This document shows, piece after piece, positions 1 to 11,060 of a stretch of 64,000 bases of DNA (the stretch's first letter is position 1; every line of letters begins with the position of its first letter). Location of the stretch: positions 5,647,353-5,711,352 of the forward strand of contig CALNVZ010000649.1 of the NCBI GenBank assembly GCA_940671915.1. Direction: 5' to 3'. Source of the stretch: Paracentrotus lividus. Taxonomy: Eukaryota > Echinodermata > Echinoidea > Camarodonta > Echinidae. The position numbers and the translations under genes are program-made. Below the pieces are notes generated by a model. The model was not told the origin of the DNA and did no database searches. It saw nothing but the letters and a program-made list of their open reading frames with translations.

Positions 1-159
1 CCTTTTCCTTGCAACTGCGCAAAAGATATTCGTCAATCTTCTACAAAGAGTAAAAAGGGCATTGATTATTGTTTTTGTTTTAATTACACGAATGTCCTTA
101 TTGTTATCAAGCCATTGATATTGTCTTGGTGTGCTAGCATCTTCAGGGGCATTACAGAG

Positions 160-387
160 TACTGTAATCGAGGAAATATTCACGGCACATTAAGTTTCAC
201 GGATTTCGTGCGAAGATCGGCAGGCGCGAATTCAAAAACACGCAAATACATGAGAATGCTTTTTTTATGCATGTACTTTCAGTTGCGTGCTTACTGAAAT
301 GCAGCGCGAATTCAAGAACCTGTGAACATTCTTTGAGGCCGTTCTGCGCGAAAAATTAATCTCGCGAAAATAACAGCGAATACAGTA
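160..387. mobile_element. Short inverted-repeat DNA transposon (MITE), copy A
   Basis: The segment starts TACTGTAATCGAGG and ends GCGAATACAGTA, so its termini are inverted copies of TACTGTATTC. Its interior is the reverse complement of the element at 585-818, including CGCGAATTCAAGAACC, a CTGTGAACAT stretch and a GCGCGAAA block. It has no coding capacity. It is a non-autonomous element; the family was not identified. Confidence 0.7.
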
Positions 388-584
388 ATTATCCCTTGGT
401 CATGTACATACCAACCTTCCAAACAACTGCCCCCATATTGTCGGTTAGATATAGGGTTAGGGGGTATTTTCTGGTCATGGTAGTTCACTTAAAAACCTTC
501 TTGGGATCAGTGAGAAATGTATCCCTGGAAGAGAAGAGAGTTCAGGAAAACTGAAGGACAAAAATCTCCCATGACAAAATGATA

Positions 585-818
585 TACTGTATTCGCTGTT
601 ATTTTCGCGCAATAAATTTTTTGCGCTGAGCGGCATCAAAACATGTTCACAGGTTCTTAGATTCGCGCTACATGTTCTTAAGTTCGAAATTTAACCCATG
701 CAATACATGCATAGGAAATTATGCCTATATATTCCTGGGTTTTTTAATTTGCGCCTGCTGCTCTTTGCGCGAAATCAGCGAAAATTAATGTACCGCAAAT
801 ATTTCCATGAATACAGTA
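585..818. mobile_element. Short inverted-repeat DNA transposon (MITE), copy B
   Basis: This is the same family as 160-387 in the opposite orientation, starting TACTGTATTCGCTG and ending ATGAATACAGTA. The two copies sit about 200 bases apart, so a transcript across both could fold into a stem of roughly 230 bp. Confidence 0.7.
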
Positions 819-1009
819 GCACTGTCATAGAACAGTACTTGTACAGAATCTTATCCTCAAAAATGCACTTGTGAATTAAAATGAATTTAAAAATGCAATA
901 GTTTTTGCTGTTTTATGATCCTGTTTATTACATCCTGCCTTTCATACATATCCCATTTAGATATAGTTATGAGATATGTGCCCCTTTGTTGTTTATTATA
1001 CAATATACA

Positions 1010-1080
1010 ATTATATAATATAATAATAATTAATATATAATATATATATAATAATAATAATTATTATACAATATAATTAT
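1010..1080. repeat. AT/TAA-rich microsatellite
   Basis: This is an imperfect run of TA, ATA and TAAT units of about 70 bases with no other content. Confidence 0.8.
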
Positions 1081-1894
1081 ATCACCTTGTGTATAGCAGG
1101 AAACCCATGAGATACTTTTGAGAATAGAACTTTGTACATCATTTATAGCAGAAAGCCTTTCCATTGTACTATAGTGCTTGGAATTGATCAAAGATCAAGA
1201 GCCGTTCATCCTTTAATGAAGGGTACATGTTTTAAGTATGACTGAGAAGTACTGAGTGAATCCTTGTAAGGGTTAATGATATTAAAAATATCTTTTGAAG
1301 GAAAAAAAGAAATCCTTCCATTATTTGTATTCTTATCAGTAATCATGATCTTGAAGTAAGATTAAAATGAAACGAACGGATGCGTAGAAGGAAGATGAGA
1401 GAGCAAAAAGGGGATGAAATCAAAAGAAGGGCATGGAAAGAGGGAGGTGAAGGTTTGATAGTGGGTGCCAAATGAAGAATAATAGAGTGGAGAGTAGATA
1501 TAGGGAAAAGATATGTAAGAGGAACTAAGAGAGATTATCATATTGCTGCATTGAAGGAAAGTAAGGGAGAGATAGAAAAGAGATGTATGGACAATAATAG
1601 AATGTGGGGGGGGGGGGTAGGTGTGTATAAGATTGTTTTGGTGTTGCCACGTATCATGTAACCTTGCATGTACTGTAGACTGGATTAAAACGTCAAGGTA
1701 AGCTTCTAATCGAAGGAATCCAGGAAGATAGCGCTATTTATTACTAATAAACAAATTAGATCAAGATGAGTGAGCATTGTTTTTTAAAAATCATGATTTT
1801 GTGCTGCTCCATATATTTTAATCCACCCCTTCTCTCTTCTTCGTTGGTTTCGTGAAATATTTTTCTTTCATTGCATGGTAGCTTTCATCCCCCC

Positions 1895-1899
1895 TTCCT

Positions 1900-1930
<31 letters not shown>

Positions 1931-2115
1931 TTCTTTCTTTCTCTCTATCTCTCTCTCTGTCTCCCTCTGTATTTTCAAAATTTAATTATGTTCTCTTTTC
2001 CTTGTATTTCTTTTTTGTGTGTTCTCTTTTCTAAATCTTTCTATGGCTCCCAATTTTCATTTCTTTTACTTTACCTCTTTCCTAATTCCCCTGCCCCCCC
2101 CCCCCCCCCCCGCTG
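1895..2115. repeat. CT-rich low-complexity tract with terminal poly-C
   Basis: CTCTCTCTTT-type units run to about 1970, followed by pyrimidine-rich DNA and an uninterrupted C run near 2094-2112. A 103-codon open frame here is a product of the composition. Confidence 0.8.
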
Positions 2116-4220
2116 CCCGTCTCTCTCCTGTCTAATACATGGACGTCATCTATTCCCACGTACTTTAACCCTCTCTCTTTAACAAATGTCTTTATTCATC
2201 AAATTTCTCACACTACGCACAACATGAGAAACCCGACTCTCACAGTACACCTTCCTTCTCCTTTTAGAAAGGTAATCCAGAGTCTGCTTGCCTATTATTA
2301 GATTAACCCATATAACGTCCTCAGACCGGCCCTATATGGTTCCGCGCCAGGAGGGTTCCAAATCACCTTAGCCTTTACATAACCTGTGCTTGATGTCCCC
2401 TGTTCTATCATTTGCGGTCTCCGTTGCAATCAATGTTAGGGATATCGTCAGTTCCTTGCAGGTCGTAACCAGTTAATCTCTGGTCGTGAACTTCCACAGG
2501 TGTAGAGTTTGCAGTAGAATTCTACTTTTGTGGACATCTTGAAATCACCTTCGTTTTTTCCCTTAGCTCTGTTCGAAGGTCTCCTGTTCCTTCATTTTTT
2601 GCTTTCATTTTCAGTAGATGACACTGATATCATCCACCTTGTATTTGTTGTAAGCAGGAAGTTTCGCATTTTAAGGTAGCTCTGCAAGTGTACAGTTTGC
2701 AGTCAGAATTTCACATGTATGGAAAACATCTGTAAGTTTTTTATGGGTGTGTATGTTTCATAACAGTCTGGTCGCAGTAGCTGAAAATAGGCTGTAGTTT
2801 GTAATTGAAGCAAACATCGCACCAAATTTATTCATGTTCTCGATTCCGAGTTCATCGCATCTCGTTTTGTTTTCGCGTGGCCTAGATATGATTTTTTTTC
2901 TTTCATATTTTCCTCTCTTTTATGAACTTTCTTCTATTTTCCTCCCAAACACTCCCATGCTCTTTGTTTAAGGTTTAGGGCGAGTCGGTGCACTATAGGT
3001 TAATAGGCACTCCATATATCCAAGAGTCTCGTGGGTGCTTGCCAATTTGCACGCTTGCCGCTCACTAAAGGTTAAATGGATTGAGGCTGCCAATTTTGCC
3101 TTCGTCCCAATTTCGCATGGCAATGATCAGAAAATCAATAATCCGTTCCTTCATGGGTTTTTACGCAGGGGCGTTCAGTCATTGGATATACAGGGATTTT
3201 ATCTATAATTCTTATTTATGAAAATAATATTTTCTGAGGTGACTTTCTCATTACAGCTCCCATTTTGACCCATGTTGCCTTAAGAGGTTGTAATGGTATT
3301 CCTGATGAGGGGTATTACTTAGAAAAGCTATTTACGAAAAGGGCAAAATGAGGCGGGTTCTTATAGCGATTTTTTGACGTAGCCTAATTACCAACACTCT
3401 CATCACATTCCTGCGTAAATATTTTGAAGCGTCTATAATGTTTCCTGGTATTTCATCCGATTCGGGATAAAATACCTTCCTCTCTCATAACGGGAAAGAC
3501 TTTAAGTTACTAATTCCCTCCGCCATGCTCGTCAACCACAACTGAATGTAACGAAGTGGTGATGAGAGGGCAATTTAGCCCCAACAATATGGCCAAGGGC
3601 AAATGCAACGAAAAAGATATTTTGAAGATATTCCGAAGGCGCTGGAAAGTGAACGGGTTCAAAATTAAAATGAGATTTCGGATGAAAGAAAAACATTAAT
3701 TTTTGGAAAAGGCTTTCGAGGTTTGAGGGCAAATCCACAAAGGTTCGTGTGGTCTAGAAAAAACCCAGAGTTTTGTCTTTGACGGTGTCGATTGACTGCC
3801 GAGATCATCTTCATTCATTGATGATCTAGTTTGAGGGAGGAGATTGAAGTGGATTTTTATCTTCTTGAGGTCTGTGTCGGAATGGCATGTCTTTGATAAA
3901 GGTTTCCAAGTAGACGGATCTCTGTAATCTTGATAGAGTTCGACCTGCAAACTAAACACCACATCATTTCCAATGGCTGGTATCTGTACACGTGATGGAC
4001 TGGTAATTGATCTTTTAATTGTCTGTATATATGTTGGCCTTCCTCAGTATTGTTGCCGTTTTTTTAAATAAATGGAAAGTTGCACCCTTTTGCATGTGAT
4101 GCCAGTAAAGGTAATCTGGATGGTATTGATCTACATGTAGCTGCCGTGATTTCTCTGTGTGTCTTAACTTGGAGATTCACTACACCATTTTCAATTGCTG
4201 GTATTTGTAGACACAGGGTA

Positions 4221-4243
4221 NNNNNNNNNNNNNNNNNNNNNNN
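4221..4243. other. Assembly gap (23 Ns)
   Basis: There are twenty-three unresolved bases. The flank reads CTGGTATTTGTAGACACAGGG, and a related CTGGTATCTGTACACG lies about 220 bases before it, so a local tandem repeat may have caused the break. Confidence 0.95.
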
Positions 4244-7200
4244 CCAAGTTTTTTGTGGATATCAATTGATATTCTTGATTTAAGTATGGATCCAAATTTG
4301 ATTTCATTGTAACAATTCAATTTTCCTGATACTAATTTCAAACTTGAGCAAAGTTTCTGAAAACCATGTTAAAGGAGATTTTACAACAATAAAGGAAAAG
4401 GCTTGGTATATCTCGATTCCAGTATCCGGTACTTGATTCTTTTTATCATTTCTCTAAATATACTTATATTTAGAGAGCACTGTATTTAGCTATGATGTGA
4501 TTTCTGATTATCTGATTTCCTGTTGAGTAGAAATAAGCTGACATTAAATATGGATGTTGGCAATTCAGTACAGACACACCCATGCTAAATCCAAGAATAG
4601 GAAAATCATGTTTTAGGAAATGTGAGTACTGTACTTCTTTGTACTCTAGTCATGTGCCTCACATTTTTCTTTCTTTTTTCCCCATAATATAGTTTTTTTT
4701 TTTTTCTAGCATTTTGTCTTATCAAACTTGAGACGGAAGTTGAAGGAGTTGTGAATAAAAGGACATGTGGACGTAGGGACCTTCATTAATAATAAACAGT
4801 GGAGGATTGATTTTCCTTGATAATTCTGAATGATTATAAACTTACATTGTGCAATTTATAGTAATATACACAGTGAAAAATTACAACAGGCACATAGAGA
4901 GACGATAATTGAGAACAAATTTTCAATCTCATAAGGGGGGGGGGGGCAGTTCAGAAACAATGCATTGAAATCTTAATTCCAGTATTGAGTCATCCATTGA
5001 TATGTGCTTGTGAAAGAGATAAAGAGACCTTTTTTTATGTATCACCCTATTTAGCTTAATGGATCAATTATTTCAGCTTCATTAGTGACTGCAAGAGAAC
5101 TATGGAAGGAATTGATATTGATTCAGAGAGAGGGGTATAATTGATGTGGGACCATGGAAAAGAAATGCATTGGGGAAAAGTAGAATCTTAAACTACAAGA
5201 TTACAAAGTCTTACAGATACGTTATTTTACTTACCGCTCAAATTTGTTCTGCCTTTTTCCCTTTCGTTACGTTTTATCCCTGATTTTTGCGTTTCTTTAC
5301 ATTTTTCTCTTGACCCTTATACTTGCATGTATACTGATGAATTGATAAATCTATAAGTGTCTTTAGATATACCTATGTGGTATTAAAAATTTCTCTGAAA
5401 TCATACTTGTCAGATAATTATTGTATCCCCATTCCCCTCTACTTGCTTTATACCATAGATTATTGATATTGCTTGTTTACACTCGTTTATTTGTTTGTTA
5501 TTGTGAATGTTCATGTTTAATGGATGCAAAATTAATAAATTTATTTCAATTCAATTTTTCACAGAAAATAAAAATTCAAGAAAACAATTTTTGCCTTATT
5601 TAATAGATAGATCATCCTGATACAAATAAATATCAATGATACCTACAAATCCAGAAGGACATGTTGTTGTTGTTGTTTGTGACAAATACGAGATACAATG
5701 CCATCACGGTACAGGAGGTTTAGACGGCCTCTGGCACTGAAAGAGTTAAGCAACAACCACATGTTACCTAACCATTGAACACGTGACGATAATGCAAACA
5801 AAGAAGTGAAACTAGAAGGATGTGTTAAGTTCAGTGCAATGCACAAATAAGTGCTCTCTTGAAAATCAAATCTCTGCGAGATACATTTCTGATTAAAGCC
5901 GCATCTTGGAACGTTACCCACGCTAGGATGATCTCGGTAGAGCTTCTACGAAGCGATATCTTTCAGCAGCGGCCTAAGCCATGAATAGTCTCAAGGGTCA
6001 CCGCAAGGTCGGGAGGGTTTTTAAGCCGAGGGTTTGTTGGAGAAGTCAGTTTGCTTTATTTTGCAACCTGTGCGGAAGTCCATTACATCAAGATCGGATG
6101 GGTACTGTCACGTTGCTAAAAGCATGGTACTTGATATTCATATCACCTTAGAATTTATGGCATTGAAGCAAGTTCTTGAAATAATGTTCAGGACTAGAAG
6201 CCTGAGGAAATCGACTTTGTGCCATTTGAGACAAAATCCTTTTGAATAAAGCTTGTTTTTTACCTCTTGAAACACATCTTGATTTGAATGTTTTTTCCTG
6301 TTGGATATATTTCTGCTCTCTCATTGTAACATTTGCTTTTCAGTATTCATACCAAGAGAATATTCTTTTACTTAATGGAGTCTTTCAATCAAGTCGTCAC
6401 ACTACTTGTATGAAGTCACCTTTCAACTCTTAAAAAATAATGAATATTATCAACATTATACGATGTGCTTGGTCAGAATCTCTCTTACAAACCCTGAAAT
6501 AAGACATCATTTCTAACCATTCCCCTAAAAAACACCCACAAACACCAGTGGAGTCTTAAAGGCTATTCATTAGAGCATTGCAGTGGGAAGGTGTCGTGCA
6601 GTATTACCTATTCTACGTCATCACAAGCGTGCGGTCCTCCCGGGCGCTGTGTACGAACGTCGCCAACGCAACTCAGCTGGGTTGAAAATGGGGGAGATAA
6701 TATCTACTTAAATTGCAATTATAAATCCAACTGTTTTGTTTACGTGTGTGAGTTCAGAGGATTAGGTTAGCAACTAATATACTTCATCAACCGTGGAAAA
6801 CAAGTCCGTCAATCTAAACTCTGGTGGTATCGGATGTTGTTGTGAGCCGTCGTAAGAGGCGATGGAGATCCCCCTTCTCCCGAGGGTTAGGGGGATGAGA
6901 GGACGTAGTAAACAGCCAGACAAATGAACTAACTAAATCTCAATGGCCTATTTTGAAGAGTTCCTATTGGCTAAGAATAGGGTGAACCTAGAAAACAAAT
7001 ATTTTCCAGCATCATGTTTCATTGAATTATGATTTGAGAGCAAATACCAGGCTTGCATTTAATTGCTACTTCAATTCCATCTAACATGCTTAGGAGAGGT
7101 GATAGTCTTACAAGATAAAGGGATGCGCCACTCATGAAATAATAAATAATTCACATTAACAAATAAAGTGTGCCAACCTCTGTATGGGTGTGTAAATTCC

Positions 7201-7378
7201 TATTCTTATAGATCCTTCAACATTTTGCCGTGTGAAACAGATCTTTTTGTGTTTTCACTTGTAACATTGTTGATCGGTAGCAAATTTTTTTAATATTTCA
7301 AAGAAATATGTTCTGAATGCAGAAAGGATGAAATAGGTCCCAATCGCATTTTAAATTCTTTCATACTATGTGCCGTTT

Positions 7379-7485
7379 TTATTTTCAGTGCAATGTGGAA
7401 CAGTATCTACATGTGTATTCTTTCCCTCATTCTTTGATTTTTTATGCAGTGCTTGAGATTTGAAGGATACAAACAATAAACACTT
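7379..7485 (+). repeat. Decayed tandem copy of the RGS exon A acceptor region
   Basis: Bases around 7421-7475 match the acceptor and first 30 bases of exon A at 7612-7670, at an offset of about 191. Both copies have TTTCCCTC, a T-rich tract, GCAGTGCT and GATTTGAAGGATA. The AG at 7448-7449 is kept, but the exon-like part reads GCT TGA, so use of this decoy would end translation at once. Confidence 0.75.
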
Positions 7486-7640
7486 TTGAATGTGATACAA
7501 AATCATTTTGTTCAAATACTGCATCTTACAATGTCTTTCAAGTGCTTATCATTGATGAAAATATTTTCCACAGTTATATGGAACATCATGACTTATTTTT
7601 CTTCTTTCTTTTCCCTCCTTTTTTTCAATTCTTGTTGCAG

Positions 7641-7801
7641 TGCTCGGGATTTGAAGGATAAAATGCGCTTTCTTCGAAGGCGCCATACAGACAGTTCACT
7701 GCGAGACACAAACAAATTCAACTGCGAGAAGATTTCCTTACTCGAGGTGGAGGACGTACGGAAATGGGGCGAATCATTCGAAAACTTGTTGAGAGATAAG
7801 A
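7641..7801 (+). CDS. RGS protein, internal coding exon A (N-terminal helix and start of RGS box)
   Basis: This exon encodes the membrane-facing N-terminal segment and the first helix of an RGS domain. The protein speeds GTP hydrolysis by G-alpha subunits at the plasma membrane. The acceptor is CTTGTTGCAG and the donor is GTAAGT at 7802. The exon enters with the last base of a codon, reads ARDLKDKMRFLRRR, a short polar linker, then EVEDVRKWGESFENLLRDK, and leaves with one base of the next codon. The order basic amphipathic start, linker, WaESleNLl helix is that of R4-family members such as RGS4 and RGS5. The preceding exon, with the initiator Met, was not found. Both junctions have decayed tandem copies in the flanking introns. 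Confidence 0.9.
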
Positions 7802-7942
7802 GTAAGTTTCCGGTTTCACCATTTTCTTTTTAGCCCCCCCCCCCCACAAAAAAGAAGAGAAAAAAAAGAAACACCCATTGTTTTAATCTCTATAGATCTG
7901 GATTATATCAAAGCATACTGATTGTCATTGCTATTTTAGCAG

Positions 7943-8110
7943 TTTGGGGTGAATCATTTTAAAACTTGTTGAGAGAAAAGAGTAAGTTTCTGGTTTCACC
8001 ATTTTCTCTTTACCCCCCCCCCCCTCCTCCTGTTGTTTTAATCTCTATTTAGATAATATCAAAAGATACTAATTGTCATTTCTACTATTTGAGCAGTATC
8101 CTTTGTAATT
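7943..8110 (+). repeat. Decayed tandem copy of the RGS exon A donor region
   Basis: This repeats 7763-7942 at an offset of 180: GAATCATTT, AAAACTTGTTGAGAGA and AGTAAGTTTC, then GGTTTCACCATTTTCT, a C run and GTTTTAATCTCTAT. About 37 bases derive from the exon. The decoy donor GTAAGT at 7982 is intact. Confidence 0.85.
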
Positions 8111-9540
8111 TACACTTTTATATGTATTGATAGGTATTTGGTTTAAAATTTTATTTTATTCATGGTATGGAAATTACAATTGTGTGTAGACACAGAATTT
8201 CTTTCTCTGCTGTTTTTCCCCTCACTTGCTGCATCTATTTCCTTTCCCATTTGTTTCAAATGAAAAGTTTGATATATATTCTTTAAATGAAATAAAGATT
8301 ATGCTTAGAATGCTGCCACTCAATTTTGGAGTCGGAAGAGGTGATCAGTTCCATCCTAATTAATCCAATTTTTTAGATAGCCTCCTTGAATCAATCGAAG
8401 ACTGGAAACGTAGCCGGAATTCCGATTACTCTTCCATTTAAGAGAGAGAGAGGGAAACAACTGATAGATTAGTCGAGATATGCACTGAGTTGCAGCTCTG
8501 CTTTCCTCAGTTTGGTAACAAATAAGTGGGACAAAGTGCATTGCATTTTAAAATTTAGGTTGGTACATTGGGGGACTAAAGGTAGAATGTTTTTCAGATG
8601 ACTTTAGATCGATCTCTGAATTGATCTATTCTTGGTCACCATGGTTTATGCAGAATCGTGGGCAAAATCTAGGATTGACAATCTCTCTCCTTCCTCTCCA
8701 ATTCTGTATGCATTATGCTAATATCTTTTAATAAGTCATGTAAATGCCTCTTCATGGAATCAAAGATTAGGTTCATTTAGCTTGGTGATGTGGAATGAAT
8801 CTGTCTTCTTTTCCTGTGCAAAGATAGGATGTGGTTTTTCCATGTTCTTTATTTTGTGGTAAACATGGATGCCACTTTTCCGGTTTTTCCCGGAATTCTG
8901 TTTTTTCCCCTTTAAAAGCTTATGTTAAATGTACAAGTAGTACCCCTTAGAAGAATTAAATTACAGACAATATTATGCATGTGTTTCCTATTTTTTTATA
9001 TAATTCTAAGTATTGGAGGGAGATGTTAAAGTCAGATTATTCTGTCATTATGCATATTTTCCCATGCTGCTGCACGAAAATGATTTAAAAGTAGGATTTG
9101 GGGGCGACAGATACGGGCACTCTATCCGTGGTGGACCTATAGGAGGTAATCTTTGAGAGCTTTTTTGAATAAAGTTGTGAAGTGTAATCATGCGTTCTCC
9201 TTTCCCAGGGGCCGAGGATAGCGTGCCTACGTAAGAAAATGTATCGAGTAACAGAGGGGCCCTAAGGAAGTAAGCTTTCAGAGGCAATCGTCACCAAGGG
9301 CCTTGAAAATAGACAGAGAGATGGGGTGGGGAGAAGAAAAAAAACAAACATTCTGGGATAGGATGAAATTTAAAAACAAATTAAGAAGGAAAACAAGAAT
9401 GAAATGGATTTTTCTAAGCAGAGCATCTAGCTTTAATTTTTTTTTCAATCATCTGTGAAAAATTTGTGTCTATTACAATGAATTTGAATGACTTAAATGT
9501 TTGTTTTTTATCATAACTAGTAGGTATTTATATGATGACA
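8111..9540. other. RGS intron between exons A and B
   Basis: This is AT-rich intron sequence with no second exon or recognisable mobile element. A 61-codon and a 79-codon minus-strand open frame show no domain and no splice context. Confidence 0.6.
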
Positions 9541-9690
9541 TGATAATTCCTCTGGGCTGTATTTTGTAAGATGTAAATTTCTTTCTATAGCCATTTTGTC
9601 TCATAAATCATCACAAACTTGTTTTCTTCCTTCTTCCGGAGATGGGTTTGAAGGTTCAGAAAGTTCCTACAAACTGAGTTCAGCAATGAA
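9541..9690 (+). pseudogene. Broken partial tandem copy of RGS exon B and its acceptor
   Basis: This matches 9771-9920 at an offset of 230 over the intron end (TGATAATTCCTCTGGG, CTTTCTATAGCC, ATCACAAACTTG) and about 48 bases of exon. One base is missing after GATGGGTTTGAAG, which shifts the frame. The acceptor is CGGAG instead of the used CGCAG. The copy stops before the catalytic part of the exon. Confidence 0.85.
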
Positions 9691-9871
9691 AAAAAGGACA
9701 TGTTTTCAACATGGATTTGCTGTTTTCTTTCTATGGCACCTTTTTAAATTTTTTTTTGTTAATCATGGCATGATAATTCCTCTGGGCTGTATTTTGTAAG
9801 ATGTAAATTTCTTTCTATAGCCATTTTGTTTCATAAATCATCACAAACTTGTTCTTTTTCTTCTTCCGCAG

Positions 9872-10035
9872 ATGGGCTGGAAGCGTTCAGAAAGTTCCTA
9901 CAAACGGAGTTCAGCGATGAGAACATTGAATTCTGGTTGGCCTGCGAGGACTATAAGAAGCTCAAATCCTCTAAGCTCTCCGCTAGAGCGAGAAAGATCT
10001 ATGACGATTACGTCACGATACAGGCCCCAAGAGAG
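9872..10035 (+). CDS. RGS protein, coding exon B (core of RGS box)
   Basis: The acceptor is TTCTTCCGCAG; the first two bases complete an Asn codon with exon A. The exon then reads GLEAFRKFLQTEF, SDENIEFWLACEDYKKLK and ARKIYDDYVTIQAPRE. In known RGS proteins, the Asn of the EN-I/L-FW motif and the following Glu-rich helix contact the switch regions of G-alpha, and both are present. It ends on a codon boundary after GAG. The donor is GCAAGT, a GC donor rather than GT; the exon frame and the exact match of the next exon (VNLDS) leave little doubt about the boundary. The start and end both have decayed tandem copies in the adjacent introns. Confidence 0.93.
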
Positions 10036-10041
10036 GCAAGT
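10036..10041 (+). other. Non-canonical GC splice donor of exon B
   Basis: The bases GCAAGT follow GAG. GC-AG introns normally match U1 well elsewhere in the donor, as here (GAG/GCAAGT). No GT nearby would keep the E-V-N-L-D-S join in frame. Confidence 0.8.
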
Positions 10042-10205
10042 CACATGTTGCAACATTTGCCAATTCAAGGAATTTAGTGATAAATAACCTTTGAAATAAA
10101 TAGGGAAAAAGTTGTGTGGTAAGATGGACTTGTTATGTACTTTGAGCCAAAAAGACGTTAACACACTAGCTTTTATAAATAAATAACTCCCTTCTGGCTG
10201 TAAGG

Positions 10206-10385
10206 AGAGGTCACATATGTCAGAACATTGCCATTTTAATGATTTTAGTGCTTAATTTCCTTACAAATGAATGGGGAACAAATATAAATCTAAGTTTTTG
10301 TAACAAGGTGGCTTTGTCATCTTCTAGAGACAGAAAGACGATAACATGCATACTTTTATAAAGAAAACATGCCCTTCTTGCTCTT
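10206..10385 (+). repeat. Decayed tandem copy of the RGS exon B donor region
   Basis: This copies 10033-10205 at an offset of about 173: GAGAGG, TCACAT, an ACATTGCCA stretch, a TTTAGTG block, AATGGGGAA, CAGAAAGACGATAACA and ACTTTTATAAA. The four bases CAAG of the GC donor are missing, so no splice donor survives in this copy. Confidence 0.7.
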
Positions 10386-10699
10386 AAGAAGTGATAAGTT
10401 TTGATAGATATCAGGTACAGCACCTCAATTTCCTCACCTCAACCCCCCACCCCTTAATCATAATTCAGCTTGTCGCCTACAAAACAAATTATATTTGGTT
10501 CAAGAGATCCGCACCATTGAGCAATACCCCTGGTAAATCAATATCACCGAGACGATGGAAAGGAATGAAATGGCGAGGAGGATGTGTCGGTGCATATAAA
10601 AGAGGGAGAAGGGGTTTTTTCTAGTGCAACAGTGTACATATAGCAATCATTTGCCTTGCGGAATGATATGCAATACTGCATACAAGGCGGCTGCCATAC

Positions 10700-11060
10700 T
10701 CAAAAGGCCTTGTGCGCCGACACGTGCCGGCTTTAATAGATCTTGTCTATTTGTTCATCAAGGCTTGCGAAAATGTTGCCATGAAAGGCCTTTTAAGATT
10801 TCATCAAAATCATGGGGGGGGGGGGCAGGGGAGGGTTCTCTCTCTAAGTGTTTAATCGTGCATTGGCACGTGCTGTTTTTAATAGATCTTGTTTACAAAT
10901 GTTATCAAGGCTAGTAAAATAGTAGCCATGAAAATTCTTGAGATTTTTCATCTCTATTTTTTTTTCTTTTGGGGGATGGCTTTATTCTAAAATCATTTGA
11001 TTGTTTAGTGGCACGTGCCGTTTTTGAAAGACCTCATTTATTTCATGAAAGTTTGGGTGA
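10700..11060. repeat. Three-unit tandem repeat, about 146 bp, each with a CACGTG core
   Basis: The units share GGCACGTGCCG, then TTTTTAATAGATCTTGT, ATCAAGGCT and GCCATGAAA. The CACGTG cores lie at 10721, 10867 and 11012, giving periods of 146 and 145. The third unit is the most diverged. The repeat lies in the intron before the last RGS exon. Confidence 0.8.

Larger units (their letters stand above)
819..7378. other. Non-coding stretch upstream of the RGS exons
   Basis: No exon could be supported on either strand. The stretch is AT-rich, with an AT/TAA microsatellite near 1010-1080, a G run near 1606-1616, a CT-rich microsatellite at 1895-1970 and a C run near 2094-2112. The missing first RGS exon should end in splice phase 2; it may lie here or before the window. 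Confidence 0.5.

Noticed and set aside
3532-3962. Overlapping minus-strand frames of 68 and 88 codons
   Set aside because: There is no domain and no coherent splice sites; it is probably chance or very old coding debris.
9596-9799. A 67-codon frame resembling RGS exon B
   Set aside because: It is a frameshifted partial duplicate with a damaged acceptor, recorded as a pseudoexon rather than an alternative exon.
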